Origin: Ruegeria sp. HKCCD4315
Lineage (GTDB): Bacteria > Pseudomonadota > Alphaproteobacteria > Rhodobacterales > Rhodobacteraceae
DNA: 64,000 nt
Reading direction: 5' to 3'
Assembly: GCF_013112245.1 (NCBI RefSeq)
Contig: NZ_WVRN01000001.1
Location: forward strand, 2,236,501 to 2,300,500
The translations under genes were made by a program, and so were the position numbers. Below the pieces are notes generated by a model. The model saw only the letters and a program-made list of their open reading frames with translations, did no database searches and was not told the origin of the DNA. This document shows, piece after piece, positions 17,322-26,978 of the stretch; within the stretch, counting starts at the first letter, position 1, and every line of letters begins with the position of its first letter.

Positions 17322-18488
17322 TCAGGTGCCCAGCTTTTCAACCAAGCGCTGCATGAACTTTTGCCCAGCTTCGAACTGAGCGACCGAAATGAACTCATTC
17401 GGCTGATGGGCCTGCGCAATATCGCCGGGGCCGCAAATCACCGCCGAATATCCAGCTTCCTGAAACTGCCCCGCCTCGGTTCCATAGCTGACAACATGGC
17501 TGGCATTGTCGCCCGTCAACGCGCGCACCAGAGTTTCCGCTTCACCATCCTGTTCAGGCACGAGTCCCGGGATAGAAAAGTTTTCGGAAAGTTCGATACG
17601 GGCCTCGGGGTGCACTTGCTGCATACGGGCCTCAATCGCGCGGACCTGCTGAAAATAAGCATCCTGCCATTGCGCCTTGGATTCATCCGGCACGGTTCGG
17701 AAATCCATCATGAACTTGCAGTCCTTGGCGGTAATATTGTGCGCTGTGCCACCTTCAATCATGCCAACATGGCAGGTCGTCCATGGCGGATCGAAAACGG
17801 CGGCAACCGGGCTGGGGTCCGCCGCCATATTTGCTGCGTTCTGCCGGTTCGCCCAATCGATCAGAGGCGCGGCCTCCATAATCGCGTTGACGCCTGTGTG
17901 CATGATCGAGCTATGAACTTCGAATCCCGTGATGTGGGTATCAAAGCCGAAACCACCTTTGTGCCCTGTCACGGCCTGCATCATGGATGGTTCACCCACG
18001 ATCACGGCGGATCCTTTGGGCAGAACTTCCTGCATCGCCTGGATCATAGGCGGCGCACCAGTGCAGCCGACCTCTTCATCAAAGCTGAGCGCAAGCTGCA
18101 ATGGCCGTTTGACCCCGGCGTGATGCGCTTCGACAAGGGCCCAAATGGCCAAAGCATCGAAGCCCTTCATGTCGCACGTGCCCCGCCCAAAATACTTGCC
18201 GTCTTTCTCGGTCACGCGAAACGGGTCCGTATCCCACGGCTGACCATCCACCGGCACGACGTCAGTGTGACCAGACAGAACCACTGCGCCTTCTTCAAAT
18301 GGACCAACATGCGCAAAGATCGCAGCCTTGTGCGGTTGATCCGGGTCGGGCCAGCGATGCGGTTTAATCCCGTGACCTAGCAAATACTCCTCAACCCAAT
18401 CCACCAGTGGCAGATTGGTTTCGCGGCTTACGGTTGGAAAAGAGATCAGCTTGGTCATGATCTCAAGCGGCGTCAGGCGATTTGCCAT
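17322..18488 (-). CDS. argE: Acetylornithine deacetylase / M20 deacylase
   Basis: A 388-residue M20A-type deacylase. Visible marks: SGHTDVVPVDGQPW (metal histidine and aspartate, about residue 72), GRGTCDMKGF (bridging aspartate, about 102), FDEEVGCTGA (catalytic glutamate, about 133), GEPS, and the last histidine ligand in QAHQPNEF. This pattern fits ArgE, which frees ornithine from N-acetylornithine, and the order of motifs is that of the alphaproteobacterial argE group. Because it sits between a peptide-type ABC ATPase and three other M20 enzymes, hydrolysis of imported acylated amino acids is as likely as arginine synthesis. It follows the ATPase gene by five bases. Confidence 0.8.
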   Translation of the reverse strand: MANRLTPLEIMTKLISFPTVSRETNLPLVDWVEEYLLGHGIKPHRWPDPDQPHKAAIFAHVGPFEEGAVVLSGHTDVVPVDGQPWDTDPFRVTEKDGKYFGRGTCDMKGFDALAIWALVEAHHAGVKRPLQLALSFDEEVGCTGAPPMIQAMQEVLPKGSAVIVGEPSMMQAVTGHKGGFGFDTHITGFEVHSSIMHTGVNAIMEAAPLIDWANRQNAANMAADPSPVAAVFDPPWTTCHVGMIEGGTAHNITAKDCKFMMDFRTVPDESKAQWQDAYFQQVRAIEARMQQVHPEARIELSENFSIPGLVPEQDGEAETLVRALTGDNASHVVSYGTEAGQFQEAGYSAVICGPGDIAQAHQPNEFISVAQFEAGQKFMQRLVEKLGT

Positions 18489-18493
18489 TGGTA

Positions 18494-20320
18494 TTAGTAT
18501 CCGCTGTCCGTCGTCAGGATGAAGTGACCCGGCTCAACCTCTTGATATTGCGAAGGTTCCGGCGTGTGGCCCACAGGATGAATCGGAGACGGAATCGGCT
18601 TGAAGTTCAGGTCTTTTTCGGACTTCCGCTTGTTGGGGTCCGCGATCGGAACCGCCTTCATCAGCGCCTGCGTATAGGCATGCTGGGGGTTTTCGAAGAC
18701 CCGGGCGCGTGGGCCAAGCTCGACGATGCGACCCAGATACATGACCCCGACATAATGGCTGACCCGTTCAACCACTGCCATATCATGGCTGATGAACAGA
18801 TAGGACAGGCCCAGCTCGGATTGCAGTTCCATCATCAGGTTCAGCACCTGTGCCTGCACCGACACGTCGAGGGCCGAAACGGCTTCATCCGCGATGATCA
18901 GCTTTGGGTTAAGGGCCAAGGCCCGGGCAATGGCGATCCGTTGACGCTGACCACCTGACATTTCATGCGGGAAACGGCGCATGAAACTGCGGGGCAGCTG
19001 CACCTTGTCGAACAGCTGTGCGACGCGGTCTTGCAGCTCTGATCCAGTCGCAACCCCGTAGTTGCGCATCGGTTCAGCCACCTGATCCACCAACTGCATT
19101 TGCGGGTTCAGCGACGCGAAGGGATCCTGAAAGATCATCTGCATGTCCAACCGCGCCTTGCGCAGACCGGCAGGGTCAAGCTTCATGATATCGACGCCGT
19201 CCAGATTGACCTCACCCGCCATGGGCTCGACCAGCCGCAGGATCGAGCGTCCGGCCGAGGATTTGCCGCACCCGGATTCACCCACAAGGCTGAGGGTCTG
19301 GCCCTTGTTCAGCGTGAATGAGACGTCTTCAACTGCATGGACGTTCGAAATCGTGCGCCGCAACAACCCGCCTTTGACCGGAAAACGCGTCGTCAGATTC
19401 TTGACGGTCAGCAGAACATCTTCGGTGCCGGGGATGGGGGCAATATTCTGCCCCTCCACCCCCAACAGCTTCATGGGCTCGGGTGCGGATTTACCCCGCA
19501 TCTCACCCAGTTTTGGCACCGCGGCCAGAAGGGCCTTGGTATAGTCGTGCTGCGGGTTCTCGAAGATTTCCTTGACGGTACCCTCTTCGACCTTGTTGCC
19601 GCGGAACATAACCACCACGCGGTCAGCCATCTGTGCAACCACTGCCATATCGTGGGTGATGAACATCACTGCTGTGCCGGTTTCCCGCTTGAGACGGTCC
19701 ATCAGAGCCAAAATCTCGGCCTGAATGGTCACATCCAAAGCCGTGGTGGGTTCATCCGCGATCAACAGGCGCGGTTCGCACGCCATGGCCATCGCGATGA
19801 CCACACGCTGGCGCATCCCACCGGACAGCTCGTGCGGGTATTGCTTAAGGCGGCGTTCCGGTTCCGGAATGCGAACCTGACGCAGCAGTTCCAATGCCCT
19901 TTCTTCAGCCTGCGCTTTCGACATTTCCTTGTGGATGCGCAGCCCTTCGGTCAACTGGCGGCCGACAGTAAACACCGGGTTCAGGGCGGTCATCGGCTCC
20001 TGAAAGATCATCCCGATCTCGTTTCCGCGAATCTGTTTCATCAGATCCTGGTCGGCATTGGAAAGGTCCATCTCTTCGCCATCGCGGCGATCGAACAGCA
20101 GTTCGCCGCCCGCAATCTCGCCCCCGCCAAACTCGACCAACCGCATCAGAGACAGCGATGACACCGACTTTCCAGAGCCCGATTCACCAACGATACAAAC
20201 GGTTTCGCCCGGATTGACCTCGAACGAGACGTCTTCGACGCCGACGACAGGGCCGTCCTTGGTCTGAAATTCCACCCGCAGTTTTTTGATTTGTGCAATA
20301 GGCTGATCCAGCACGCGCAC
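18494..20320 (-). CDS. Peptide-type ABC transporter, fused DppD-DppF ATPase
   Basis: A 608-residue protein with two complete ABC ATPase domains in tandem. Domain 1: Walker [12 protein letters not shown] near residue 40, signature [10 protein letters not shown] near 165, Walker [14 protein letters not shown]. Domain 2: [11 protein letters not shown] near 352, [26 protein letters not shown]. Each domain ends in the oligopeptide-transporter type C-terminal extension ([28 protein letters not shown]). One polypeptide thus supplies both motor subunits of a DppABCDF-like importer. Note the E-to-A change after DE in domain 2, DEAVSALD, which is common in DppF/OppF. The first GTG at 20318-20320 is very close to GGGGAG; GTG at 20312-20314 is better spaced and may be the real start. 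Divergent from the solute-binding protein gene. Confidence 0.92.
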   Translation of the reverse strand: MRVLDQPIAQIKKLRVEFQTKDGPVVGVEDVSFEVNPGETVCIVGESGSGKSVSSLSLMRLVEFGGGEIAGGELLFDRRDGEEMDLSNADQDLMKQIRGNEIGMIFQEPMTALNPVFTVGRQLTEGLRIHKEMSKAQAEERALELLRQVRIPEPERRLKQYPHELSGGMRQRVVIAMAMACEPRLLIADEPTTALDVTIQAEILALMDRLKRETGTAVMFITHDMAVVAQMADRVVVMFRGNKVEEGTVKEIFENPQHDYTKALLAAVPKLGEMRGKSAPEPMKLLGVEGQNIAPIPGTEDVLLTVKNLTTRFPVKGGLLRRTISNVHAVEDVSFTLNKGQTLSLVGESGCGKSSAGRSILRLVEPMAGEVNLDGVDIMKLDPAGLRKARLDMQMIFQDPFASLNPQMQLVDQVAEPMRNYGVATGSELQDRVAQLFDKVQLPRSFMRRFPHEMSGGQRQRIAIARALALNPKLIIADEAVSALDVSVQAQVLNLMMELQSELGLSYLFISHDMAVVERVSHYVGVMYLGRIVELGPRARVFENPQHAYTQALMKAVPIADPNKRKSEKDLNFKPIPSPIHPVGHTPEPSQYQEVEPGHFILTTDSGY

Positions 20321-20415
20321 GCTCCCCTGACGTTGTCATTTTTGTTCTGAGTGCCGAACGCTACGGCGGGCTACCGGGAAAAGTCAAACGCAATACACAT
20401 TTTCGCGACGGCACC

Positions 20416-20434
20416 ACTTGCATTTTTTGCAAGT
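20416..20434. promoter_or_regulatory. Inverted repeat between divergent transporter operons
   Basis: ACTTGCA-TTTTT-TGCAAGT, with perfect seven-base arms, lies in the 278-bp gap between the divergent ATPase and solute-binding protein genes. Its position would let a regulator control both directions. The next part of the gap, up to 20598, holds the ribosome binding site GGGAG of the binding protein gene. I could not place a confident promoter. Confidence 0.45.
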
Positions 20435-20598
20435 TCTGTTTCGATACCCCACGTAACTGCTTTGGGGAGAGCGCGCGCTGAAAAACGTTAGCGCTATTAT
20501 CTTTATCGATCAAAACCTTGCCCCAAAGCGGCAACGCCAAGTCCGCAGGCCATGCGGAAATAATCGAGACACAAACGTGTCCAATTCGGGAGTAAATT

Positions 20599-22305
20599 AT
20601 GAAAATCAAAACCCTTTTGCTTGGTGCGATTGCAAGCACGGCAATGGCTCCGATGGCCTTTGCCGAGCGTGGATCGGACGGCAACGTCAGCATCATTTAT
20701 TGGCAAGCTCCGTCGATCCTGAACCCGTTCCTGTCGGGTGGTACGAAAGATGTGGAATCAGCCTCGTTGGTGATCGAACCGCTGGCGCGCTATGACCAAG
20801 ACGGCAACATGGTTCCTTTCCTGGCCTCTGAAATCCCGACTGTTGAGAACGGCGGTGTCAGCGAAGACCTGACCTCGATCACTTGGAAAATCGCACCTGG
20901 AATCACCTGGTCGGATGGCACCCCATTCACCTCGGCAGACGTGAAATTCACTGCTGATTACTGCATGCACCCCGAAGGCGGCTGTGCGCAGGTCACAAAG
21001 TTTGAAGGCGTCACCTCGGTCGAGGCTTTGGACGACCTGACTGTTAAGGTCACTTTTGACGCGCCCACCCCGTTCCCGTACGGACCCTTCGTAGGTGGTG
21101 AAAGCCCAATTATTCAAGCGGCTCAGTTCGCCGATTGCCTGGGCGCGAAGGCTCCTGAGTGCACCGATCAGAACTTCAACCCGATCGGGACCGGCCCGTT
21201 TGTCGTGACCGAGTTCAAGCCGAACGACGTGATCACCTTCAAAGCCAATGACAACTATCGTGATCCGGCCAAACCCGCCTTCGCGACCGTAACCTTCAAA
21301 GGTGGCGGCGACGCAACCGCTGCCGGTCGTGCCGTTATGGAGACAGGCGAGTTTGACTATGCCTGGAACCTACAACTGGCGCCTGAAGTGATTGCTCAGA
21401 TGCAGGAAGGCGGCAAAGGTACTCCGGTTGCAGGCTTTGGTCCGCTGGTCGAGCGCATCATGCTGAACCAGACCAACCCGTCACCGGACCTGCCGGAAGG
21501 CGAGCGTTCGACGGCCAAACATCCGCACCCGTTCCTGCAAGACCCTGCGGTCTACAAGGCCCTGTCCATGGCAATCGACCGCCCGCTGCTGGTTGAGATC
21601 GGCTATGGCCAGGCGGGTAAAGTGACCTGTAACTGGGTTCCGGCTCCTGCTGCGTTCAACTCGACTTCAATGACTTGCGACACGCAGGATATCGAAGGCG
21701 CGAAGAAACTGCTGGATGACGCTGGCATCGTTGACTCCGATGGCGACGGCGTTCGCGAAAAAGACGGCGTTCCGCTGAAGATTGTCTATCAGACATCGAC
21801 CAACGCCGTTCGTCAGGACTTCCAGGCGCTGATCAAAGAATGGTGGAGCCAGATCGGTGTTGAAACCGAACTGCGCAACATCAACGCGTCGGTCTTCTTT
21901 GGTGGTGACCCGGGTTCGCCTGACACCTTCCAGAAGTTCTATGCTGACGTTGAAATGTACGCCAACACCTTCAACGGCACTGACCCGCAGTCTTACCTGG
22001 GCAACGGCCTGTGCGACAAAGCACCGAAGCCGGAAAGCCAGTGGCAGGGTGAAAACATCAGCCGCTTCTGCAACGAAGAGTTTGACAAGCTGCATGGTCA
22101 GCTGGCCGAAACTGCGGGTCTGGAAGCCCGCGCTGAGATTGCGAAGCAGCTGAACGACATCATGGTTCAGAACGGCGGCATGATCCCGCTGGTCCACCGT
22201 GGTCGTCTGTCGGCGCACGCAAACACGCTGGGTGGCGTTGTCCTGAACGTTTGGGACAGCGAGCTGTGGAACATTGCGGACTGGTACCGCAAGACCGGTT
22301 CCTAA
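20599..22305 (+). CDS. Peptide ABC transporter solute-binding protein (SBP_bac_5)
   Basis: A 568-residue periplasmic binding protein of the DppA/OppA family. Residues 1-22 are a signal peptide ending AMAPMAFA. Family blocks are WQAPSILNPFLSGGTKD (about residues 35-51), VIEPLARYDQDGNMVPFLA, the segment SITWKIAPGITWSDGTPFT near 92-110, and TGPFVVTEFKPND. A calcium-loop-like DSDGDGVREKDGVPL is near residue 378-392. Two cysteine pairs (CMHPEGGC and CLGAKAPEC) suggest disulphides, consistent with export. It captures the substrate for the permeases encoded downstream. Ligand could be a dipeptide, oligopeptide or an N-acyl amino acid; the neighbouring M20 hydrolases favour an amide-linked ligand. 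Start ATG has GGGAG at nine bases. Confidence 0.93.
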   Translation: MKIKTLLLGAIASTAMAPMAFAERGSDGNVSIIYWQAPSILNPFLSGGTKDVESASLVIEPLARYDQDGNMVPFLASEIPTVENGGVSEDLTSITWKIAPGITWSDGTPFTSADVKFTADYCMHPEGGCAQVTKFEGVTSVEALDDLTVKVTFDAPTPFPYGPFVGGESPIIQAAQFADCLGAKAPECTDQNFNPIGTGPFVVTEFKPNDVITFKANDNYRDPAKPAFATVTFKGGGDATAAGRAVMETGEFDYAWNLQLAPEVIAQMQEGGKGTPVAGFGPLVERIMLNQTNPSPDLPEGERSTAKHPHPFLQDPAVYKALSMAIDRPLLVEIGYGQAGKVTCNWVPAPAAFNSTSMTCDTQDIEGAKKLLDDAGIVDSDGDGVREKDGVPLKIVYQTSTNAVRQDFQALIKEWWSQIGVETELRNINASVFFGGDPGSPDTFQKFYADVEMYANTFNGTDPQSYLGNGLCDKAPKPESQWQGENISRFCNEEFDKLHGQLAETAGLEARAEIAKQLNDIMVQNGGMIPLVHRGRLSAHANTLGGVVLNVWDSELWNIADWYRKTGS

Positions 22306-22322
22306 GCATTAGTCTTGCAAAG

Positions 22323-22350
22323 CCGCGCCCCGACCCGTATCGGGGCGCGG
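22323..22350 (+). other. Stem-loop between binding protein and permease genes
   Basis: CCGCGCCCCGA and TCGGGGCGCGG pair perfectly over 11 bp with the loop CCCGTA. There is no T run after it, so it is unlikely to be a full terminator. Structures like this after binding-protein genes usually protect the upstream mRNA end and reduce permease expression. Confidence 0.8.
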
Positions 22351-22401
22351 TCATTTGCAGACCACTCCAACAAAAAGACGCATCAACAAAGGCGCCTTTG
22401 A

Positions 22402-23409
22402 ATGCTCAACTTTACAATCAGACGACTGGTGCTGGCCGTACCCACGCTGCTGTTCATCAGCCTCGTCATTTTCCTGCTGCTCGAGCTTGCCCCCGGCGAC
22501 CCGATGGCGCAGGTCCCGCTTACCGTCCCGCCCGAAGTCAAAGAGAAGATGCGCGAAGCGCTTGGCCTTGGCCAACCCATGCATATCCGGTTCTGGAAAT
22601 GGATCGTGCAATTCTTCTGGATCGAACCGCAGGTTCTGATCGACCACATGTTTGGCACCACCTTTTCCGAAGGTGACCTGCGTGTGATTTCGTGGCAGAC
22701 CCGCTCGCCCGTTATGGACATCGTCGTTCAACGTATCCCACAGACTCTGTGGGTTGTTGGCACCGCCTATGTGGTCGCCATTCTGATCGCCCTGCCCATC
22801 GGTATCTATTCCGCTTATCGCCAGTATTCTTGGTTCGACCAGATGGGCACCTTCGTGTCGATGGTCGGCTTTTCGGTCCCGCCCTTTTTCTCGGGCGTTC
22901 TGGTGATCGTGATCTTCTCGGTCCAGCTGGGTTGGTTCCCGTCGATCTATGACACCACCCATGTGGTCAACAGCTGGGACAGCTTTGTTGTACAGCTAAA
23001 ACAGATGATCATGCCGGTCATGGTTCTGGCCTTGCAAATCACGGCACAGCTTTCACGCTTCATGCGCGCCTCGATGCTGGACAACCTCAATCAGGATTAC
23101 GTCCGCACCGCCCGCGCCAAGGGGCTTAGCGAATACACCGTGGTTATGGTTCACGTCCTGCGCAACTCGATGATCCCGGTGGTCACTGTGATTGCGCTGG
23201 GTATCCCGGCCATCTTTGGCGGCGCTATCATCACCGAGCAGGTGTTTAAGGTGAATGGTATCGGCCAGTTGCTGATCGGCGCAATTCAGGCCAACGACTT
23301 GCCGATGGTGCAAACCCTGACCTTCATCTTCGCCGTGCTGATCGTGCTGTTCAACCTGATCGCCGATGTTCTGTACGGCATTCTGGACCCGAGGATTCGC
23401 TATGACTGA
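22402..23409 (+). CDS. Peptide ABC transporter permease (DppB-like)
   Basis: A 335-residue inner membrane protein with about six transmembrane helices: an N-terminal one (LVLAVPTLLFISLVIFLLLE) and the five of the core, ending ADVLYGILDPRIRYD. The EAA loop that contacts the ATPase is YVRTARAKGLSEYTVVMVHV near residue 230. A periplasmic domain lies between helices 1 and 2, as in DppB. It pairs with the next gene to form the translocation pore, driven by the fused ATPase encoded divergently at 18494. It starts 96 bases after the binding protein, beyond the stem-loop. Confidence 0.93.
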   Translation: MLNFTIRRLVLAVPTLLFISLVIFLLLELAPGDPMAQVPLTVPPEVKEKMREALGLGQPMHIRFWKWIVQFFWIEPQVLIDHMFGTTFSEGDLRVISWQTRSPVMDIVVQRIPQTLWVVGTAYVVAILIALPIGIYSAYRQYSWFDQMGTFVSMVGFSVPPFFSGVLVIVIFSVQLGWFPSIYDTTHVVNSWDSFVVQLKQMIMPVMVLALQITAQLSRFMRASMLDNLNQDYVRTARAKGLSEYTVVMVHVLRNSMIPVVTVIALGIPAIFGGAIITEQVFKVNGIGQLLIGAIQANDLPMVQTLTFIFAVLIVLFNLIADVLYGILDPRIRYD

Positions 23410-24382
23410 TGCCGACAAATCAGACACGCTGATCCCGGATGAAGGACTAGCACCTGCTTCCACCGCGTTGCCAACCGCTGACGTGATGGAGGAACTGACC
23501 ACCCCACCCCGCAGCCAATGGCGCGATGTGTGGGATCAGTTCAAAACCCATAAGGGCGCGATGATCGGTGCGATCCTGTTCATCTTCATTGTGGCTGGCG
23601 TCTACTTGGGGCCGTTACTATGGAGCATTGATCCAACGCAGATCGACATCCGTGCGCGCAATCAAGGGCCAAGCTGGGCACATCCGTTTGGAACCGACCA
23701 GTTGGGCCGGGACATTCTGGCGCGCATGATGTCAGGCGGGCAGACCTCGGTCTCTGTCGGTATTACGGCAATGCTTCTGGCGCTTTTCCTGGGGTCGTTT
23801 ATCGGTGTCTTGGCCGGGTTCTTCAAACGGCTTGACGGACCGCTGATGCGCCTGACGGACCTGTTCCTGGCCCTGCCCCTGCTGCCCCTGCTGTTGGTCA
23901 TGATGCTTCTGTTCCGCGAGCCATTATCGGCTGCCTTTGGGTTGGAGCGGGGCATCTTCATCCTGATTGTCTGCGCTATCGGCATCACCTCTTGGATGCC
24001 AACCGCCCGGATCGTGCGGGGCGACGTGCTGGCCATCAAGGAACGTGAATTCGTTCTGGCGGCGCGCTCTATCGGCACCAGCAACAGTCAGATCATCACA
24101 CGGCATATTCTGCCCAACGTGCTGTCGCCGATCATGGTGTCCGCGACACTGGGGATTGCCACGGCGATCATCACCGAAAGCGCATTGTCCTTCCTTGGGC
24201 TGGGCTTCCCGCCTGATTTCCCGACCTGGGGTCGGCTGCTGTTCGACGGTGTCGACTACTTGCAGCAATACCCCGAGCGCGTGTTCTGGCCCGGACTGGC
24301 AATCTCGTTGACCGTGCTCAGCGTGAATTACCTGGGCGATGGTCTGCGCGACGCGCTGGATCCGCGCATTCGCGGACGTTAA
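23402..24382 (+). CDS. Peptide ABC transporter permease (DppC-like)
   Basis: A 326-residue permease with a long cytoplasmic N-terminus (about 55 residues), then six helices. The N-terminal helix (GAMIGAILFIFIVAGVYLGP) is followed by HPFGTDQLGRDILARMMSGG, the hallmark of DppC/OppC. The EAA loop is EFVLAARSIGTSNSQIITRH. It ends in GDGLRDALDPRIRGR. The ATG at 23402 overlaps the stop of the preceding permease gene by eight bases, so translation is coupled. The frame extends upstream to 23366, but that region belongs to the upstream gene. Confidence 0.93.
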   Translation: MTDADKSDTLIPDEGLAPASTALPTADVMEELTTPPRSQWRDVWDQFKTHKGAMIGAILFIFIVAGVYLGPLLWSIDPTQIDIRARNQGPSWAHPFGTDQLGRDILARMMSGGQTSVSVGITAMLLALFLGSFIGVLAGFFKRLDGPLMRLTDLFLALPLLPLLLVMMLLFREPLSAAFGLERGIFILIVCAIGITSWMPTARIVRGDVLAIKEREFVLAARSIGTSNSQIITRHILPNVLSPIMVSATLGIATAIITESALSFLGLGFPPDFPTWGRLLFDGVDYLQQYPERVFWPGLAISLTVLSVNYLGDGLRDALDPRIRGR

Positions 24383-24388
24383 GCAAAT

Positions 24389-25525
24389 TCAGTCGGCGCG
24401 CCTTAGCGCGCCGGCCAATACAATGATCAGGACCGCCAACGGCAACAACACCGAGAATGCCAGACGCAGGCCAAACAATTCCGCTAAAAAGCCGATCAAT
24501 GGCGGCCCGATCAACAGCCCCCCATATCCCAAAGTTGCAACACTGGCGATGGCCTGCCCCGGCGGCACATCTAGGTCACTTGCAGCCCGACTGAATGCCA
24601 GCGGCATTATAACGGCATAGCCTACCCCCATCAGGGCAAAGCCCGCCAAGGCAAGCTCTGGCGCCACCGCTGACACCACGCCAAACACGCCCAAAGCGGC
24701 ACAGAGCCCACCGAACCGGGCCGTGGCAACCGGGCCGAAGCGCGTAATGACAAAAGCACCGGCAAGGCGAAACGCCACCATTGTAACGGAAAAGACGGCA
24801 TATCCCAGGGCCGCAACGCTTTCAGTCGCATTCGTGATGTCACGCAAATAGATCGCGCTCCAATCTGCAACGGCACCTTCGCCCAATGCCCCGCACAATG
24901 CAGTAAACCCTACCAACACCAATATGCCGGACGGCAACGCAAAGACGGACCCTTGCTCCCCTTCCGAGCGTTTTGAAGTCCAGTGCACCCAAGACAAGGT
25001 CAGCGCAAAGCCCACAACAATCCCACCTGCCGTTAGGAAGTGCGCAAGAACGCTCAACCCCATCTGAACAGCAGCGTAGCCACTCAGCGCACCAAGACCC
25101 GCGCCAAGGCTCCACATCGCGTGGAAAGAAGACATCACAGGCTTGTCATATGCCTGTTCAACCTCTGCCGCCCAGGCATTCATCGCCACGTCCATGGAGC
25201 CATGGAAAGCACCAAAGATGAACAGAAAGACCGCCAGCCCCCAAAACCCCCCGGCAATGGCCAGCAGGATCAGCGACAGGGTGTAGAGCACCGCAATGAC
25301 GCGGGTGATAGCAACAGCGCCGAACCGATCCGTAAGCCGCCCGGTGATGGGAAAAGAACATACAGCACCAGCCGCCATGAACAGCAACCCGTAGCCCAGT
25401 TCTTCATGAGACAGGCCCAACCGGTCGCGCACGGCAGGAATGCGCGAGGCCCATATCCCGAACAAAGCACCATTCAGAATGAACATGGCGGCAACAGCCC
25501 GCCATGCTGCACCTAAAGAAATCAC
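24389..25525 (-). CDS. Major facilitator superfamily transporter
   Basis: A 378-residue integral membrane protein with about 12 hydrophobic segments. The loop between helices 2 and 3, GRLTDRFGAVAITR, follows the MFS motif GxLaDrxGrkxxl. The first helix reads FILNGALFGIWASRIPAVRDRLG, as in the YbjJ-like group of sugar-phosphate or drug-type exporters. Substrate is not predictable. It begins at GTG (25523-25525) with GAGG upstream and is convergent with the permease gene. It may form its own transcript; the divergence from the other genes offers no hint of function. Confidence 0.85.
   Translation of the reverse strand: MISLGAAWRAVAAMFILNGALFGIWASRIPAVRDRLGLSHEELGYGLLFMAAGAVCSFPITGRLTDRFGAVAITRVIAVLYTLSLILLAIAGGFWGLAVFLFIFGAFHGSMDVAMNAWAAEVEQAYDKPVMSSFHAMWSLGAGLGALSGYAAVQMGLSVLAHFLTAGGIVVGFALTLSWVHWTSKRSEGEQGSVFALPSGILVLVGFTALCGALGEGAVADWSAIYLRDITNATESVAALGYAVFSVTMVAFRLAGAFVITRFGPVATARFGGLCAALGVFGVVSAVAPELALAGFALMGVGYAVIMPLAFSRAASDLDVPPGQAIASVATLGYGGLLIGPPLIGFLAELFGLRLAFSVLLPLAVLIIVLAGALRRAD
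24394..24413. terminator. GC-rich hairpin at convergent gene ends
   Basis: CGGCGCGC and GCGCGCCG form an eight-base stem with loop CTTA, 11 bases past the permease stop and inside the last codons of the convergent MFS gene. No T run follows on either strand, so termination strength is doubtful. Confidence 0.4.
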
Positions 25526-25593
25526 AGGAAACCCTCGCGTAGCTCGCCAAACGCCTTTGTTCTACAGGTCTTTCCAAATTTGGCAATTGACCT

Positions 25594-26871
25594 TCAGCCA
25601 AGCCGCTTGCGGATCCGACGGATTGCGAACCATACTCCGGCCACAACGGGAACTGTAACCGCTGCCGTCAACATACCTTTGCTAATGCCCGAAGCCGTCA
25701 GCGGATACAGAAGATAGCTCACCAATGAAACCGCGTAGTAGCTGATGGCAACAACGGACAGCCCTTCGACAGTATGCTGCAGCCGCAAGGCCAGGTCCGC
25801 CCGACGGTCCATGCTTTCCAACAATGCCTGGTTCTGCGCACTGCGTTCCACATCCACCCTGGTTCGCAGCAACTCGCCCGCGCGGATAGCCCTGTCAGAC
25901 AAAGCCTGAAGACGGCGTTCAGTGGATTTTACGGTACGAATCGCAGGGTCATAGCGCCGCATCATGAAATCGGCAAAGTTCTGACCGCCCTGGAACCGCT
26001 CTTCCCGCAACACTTCAATCCGTTGATTGACGATAGCTTCATAGGCACCCGTTGCCCCGAACCGGAACGAGCACCGGGCTGACAGAGTTTCAAGTTCAAT
26101 CGACGTCGACAGCAGATCCTGCAAAAGCGAGTCGGGCTGAGCCGAGTTGTCGGTCATCTGTCCCATCAACCGGGTTAACTGCCCATCCAACTCTCCGATA
26201 CGCGGCATCAACTGCTTAACGCGCGCAAAACCCAACATGGACATCGCCTTATAGGTTTCAATTTCGCACAAGCGCTGGACAATTCGCCCCGTTCGGCGGC
26301 GACCTGTTCCTTCGGCCACGAACAAAGCAAACCGCATATGGCCTGCCGGATCGATGCGAAAATCGCTGGCGCATACGGCGGCATCATCCAATACCCTGGC
26401 CACGGCCAGGCTTTCAGGCTCGAACCAGTCCAGCAATTTGGACTTAATCGCGTCGTCACTTTCGCGCTCTACGACACGAACCATCACAGATGTGACCCTT
26501 TGGCCCGGACTGGCCATCAACCAATCAAGAGGAAAAACTTCGAAATCGGCCGGGTTGAACGCACGGTCACTCACGTTCTGCGCGATTGCCGTGTAGGTGA
26601 CAAACTCTGTGTGTTGCTCCCATTTTAGCCAATGCCGACCGATCTGACCGGCGTAATGCGTGGCATCAGGCTGAGGATGCTGCGCGCCATGGCGATCCAG
26701 AAGATTGATCAAATGGGCCAAATCCTGACTACGATCACGCGCAACCGCAGCCTCGGGTTTCTTGATTGCTAAAAAAACCACTGTGCATGGCATAGACGCA
26801 ACCGGGAATGGTCGTGCGTGCAGTTCATTGGCCAGCGCATAGCGAAGGGGGTGGTCGTCAATCGGTGTCAT
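25594..26871 (-). CDS. DUF3422 family membrane protein
   Basis: A 425-residue protein matching the uncharacterised DUF3422 family: it opens with DHPLRYALANELHARPFP, a very conserved N-terminus, and has HWLKWEQHTEFVTYTA near residue 75. A long helical, coiled-coil-prone middle part (about 230-360) leads into two C-terminal transmembrane helices (VVAISYYAVSLVSYLLYPL and MLTAAVTVPVVAGVWFAIRR), ending in a basic tail. The topology suggests a cytoplasmic domain tethered to the inner membrane. No function is established for the family. The neighbours (MFS transporter, VOC protein) give no clear link. The start ATG at 26869-26871 begins right at the conserved block. The 107-base gap upstream shows no clear promoter. 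Confidence 0.85.
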   Translation of the reverse strand: MTPIDDHPLRYALANELHARPFPVASMPCTVVFLAIKKPEAAVARDRSQDLAHLINLLDRHGAQHPQPDATHYAGQIGRHWLKWEQHTEFVTYTAIAQNVSDRAFNPADFEVFPLDWLMASPGQRVTSVMVRVVERESDDAIKSKLLDWFEPESLAVARVLDDAAVCASDFRIDPAGHMRFALFVAEGTGRRRTGRIVQRLCEIETYKAMSMLGFARVKQLMPRIGELDGQLTRLMGQMTDNSAQPDSLLQDLLSTSIELETLSARCSFRFGATGAYEAIVNQRIEVLREERFQGGQNFADFMMRRYDPAIRTVKSTERRLQALSDRAIRAGELLRTRVDVERSAQNQALLESMDRRADLALRLQHTVEGLSVVAISYYAVSLVSYLLYPLTASGISKGMLTAAVTVPVVAGVWFAIRRIRKRLG

Positions 26872-26978
26872 TCAGGGCTCCGCCTCGTCACGCGCACTAT
26901 ACGACACATATCAGTTACATCAATTCTCTTTTTGTTTCATATACTTACAGGGATACTAAGGTATACAAGCCGGCTATC

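Noticed and set aside
22323..22350. Stem-loop as a Rho-independent terminator
   Set aside because: Strong stem but no T run, and the permease genes of the same transporter follow directly. Kept as an mRNA structure only.
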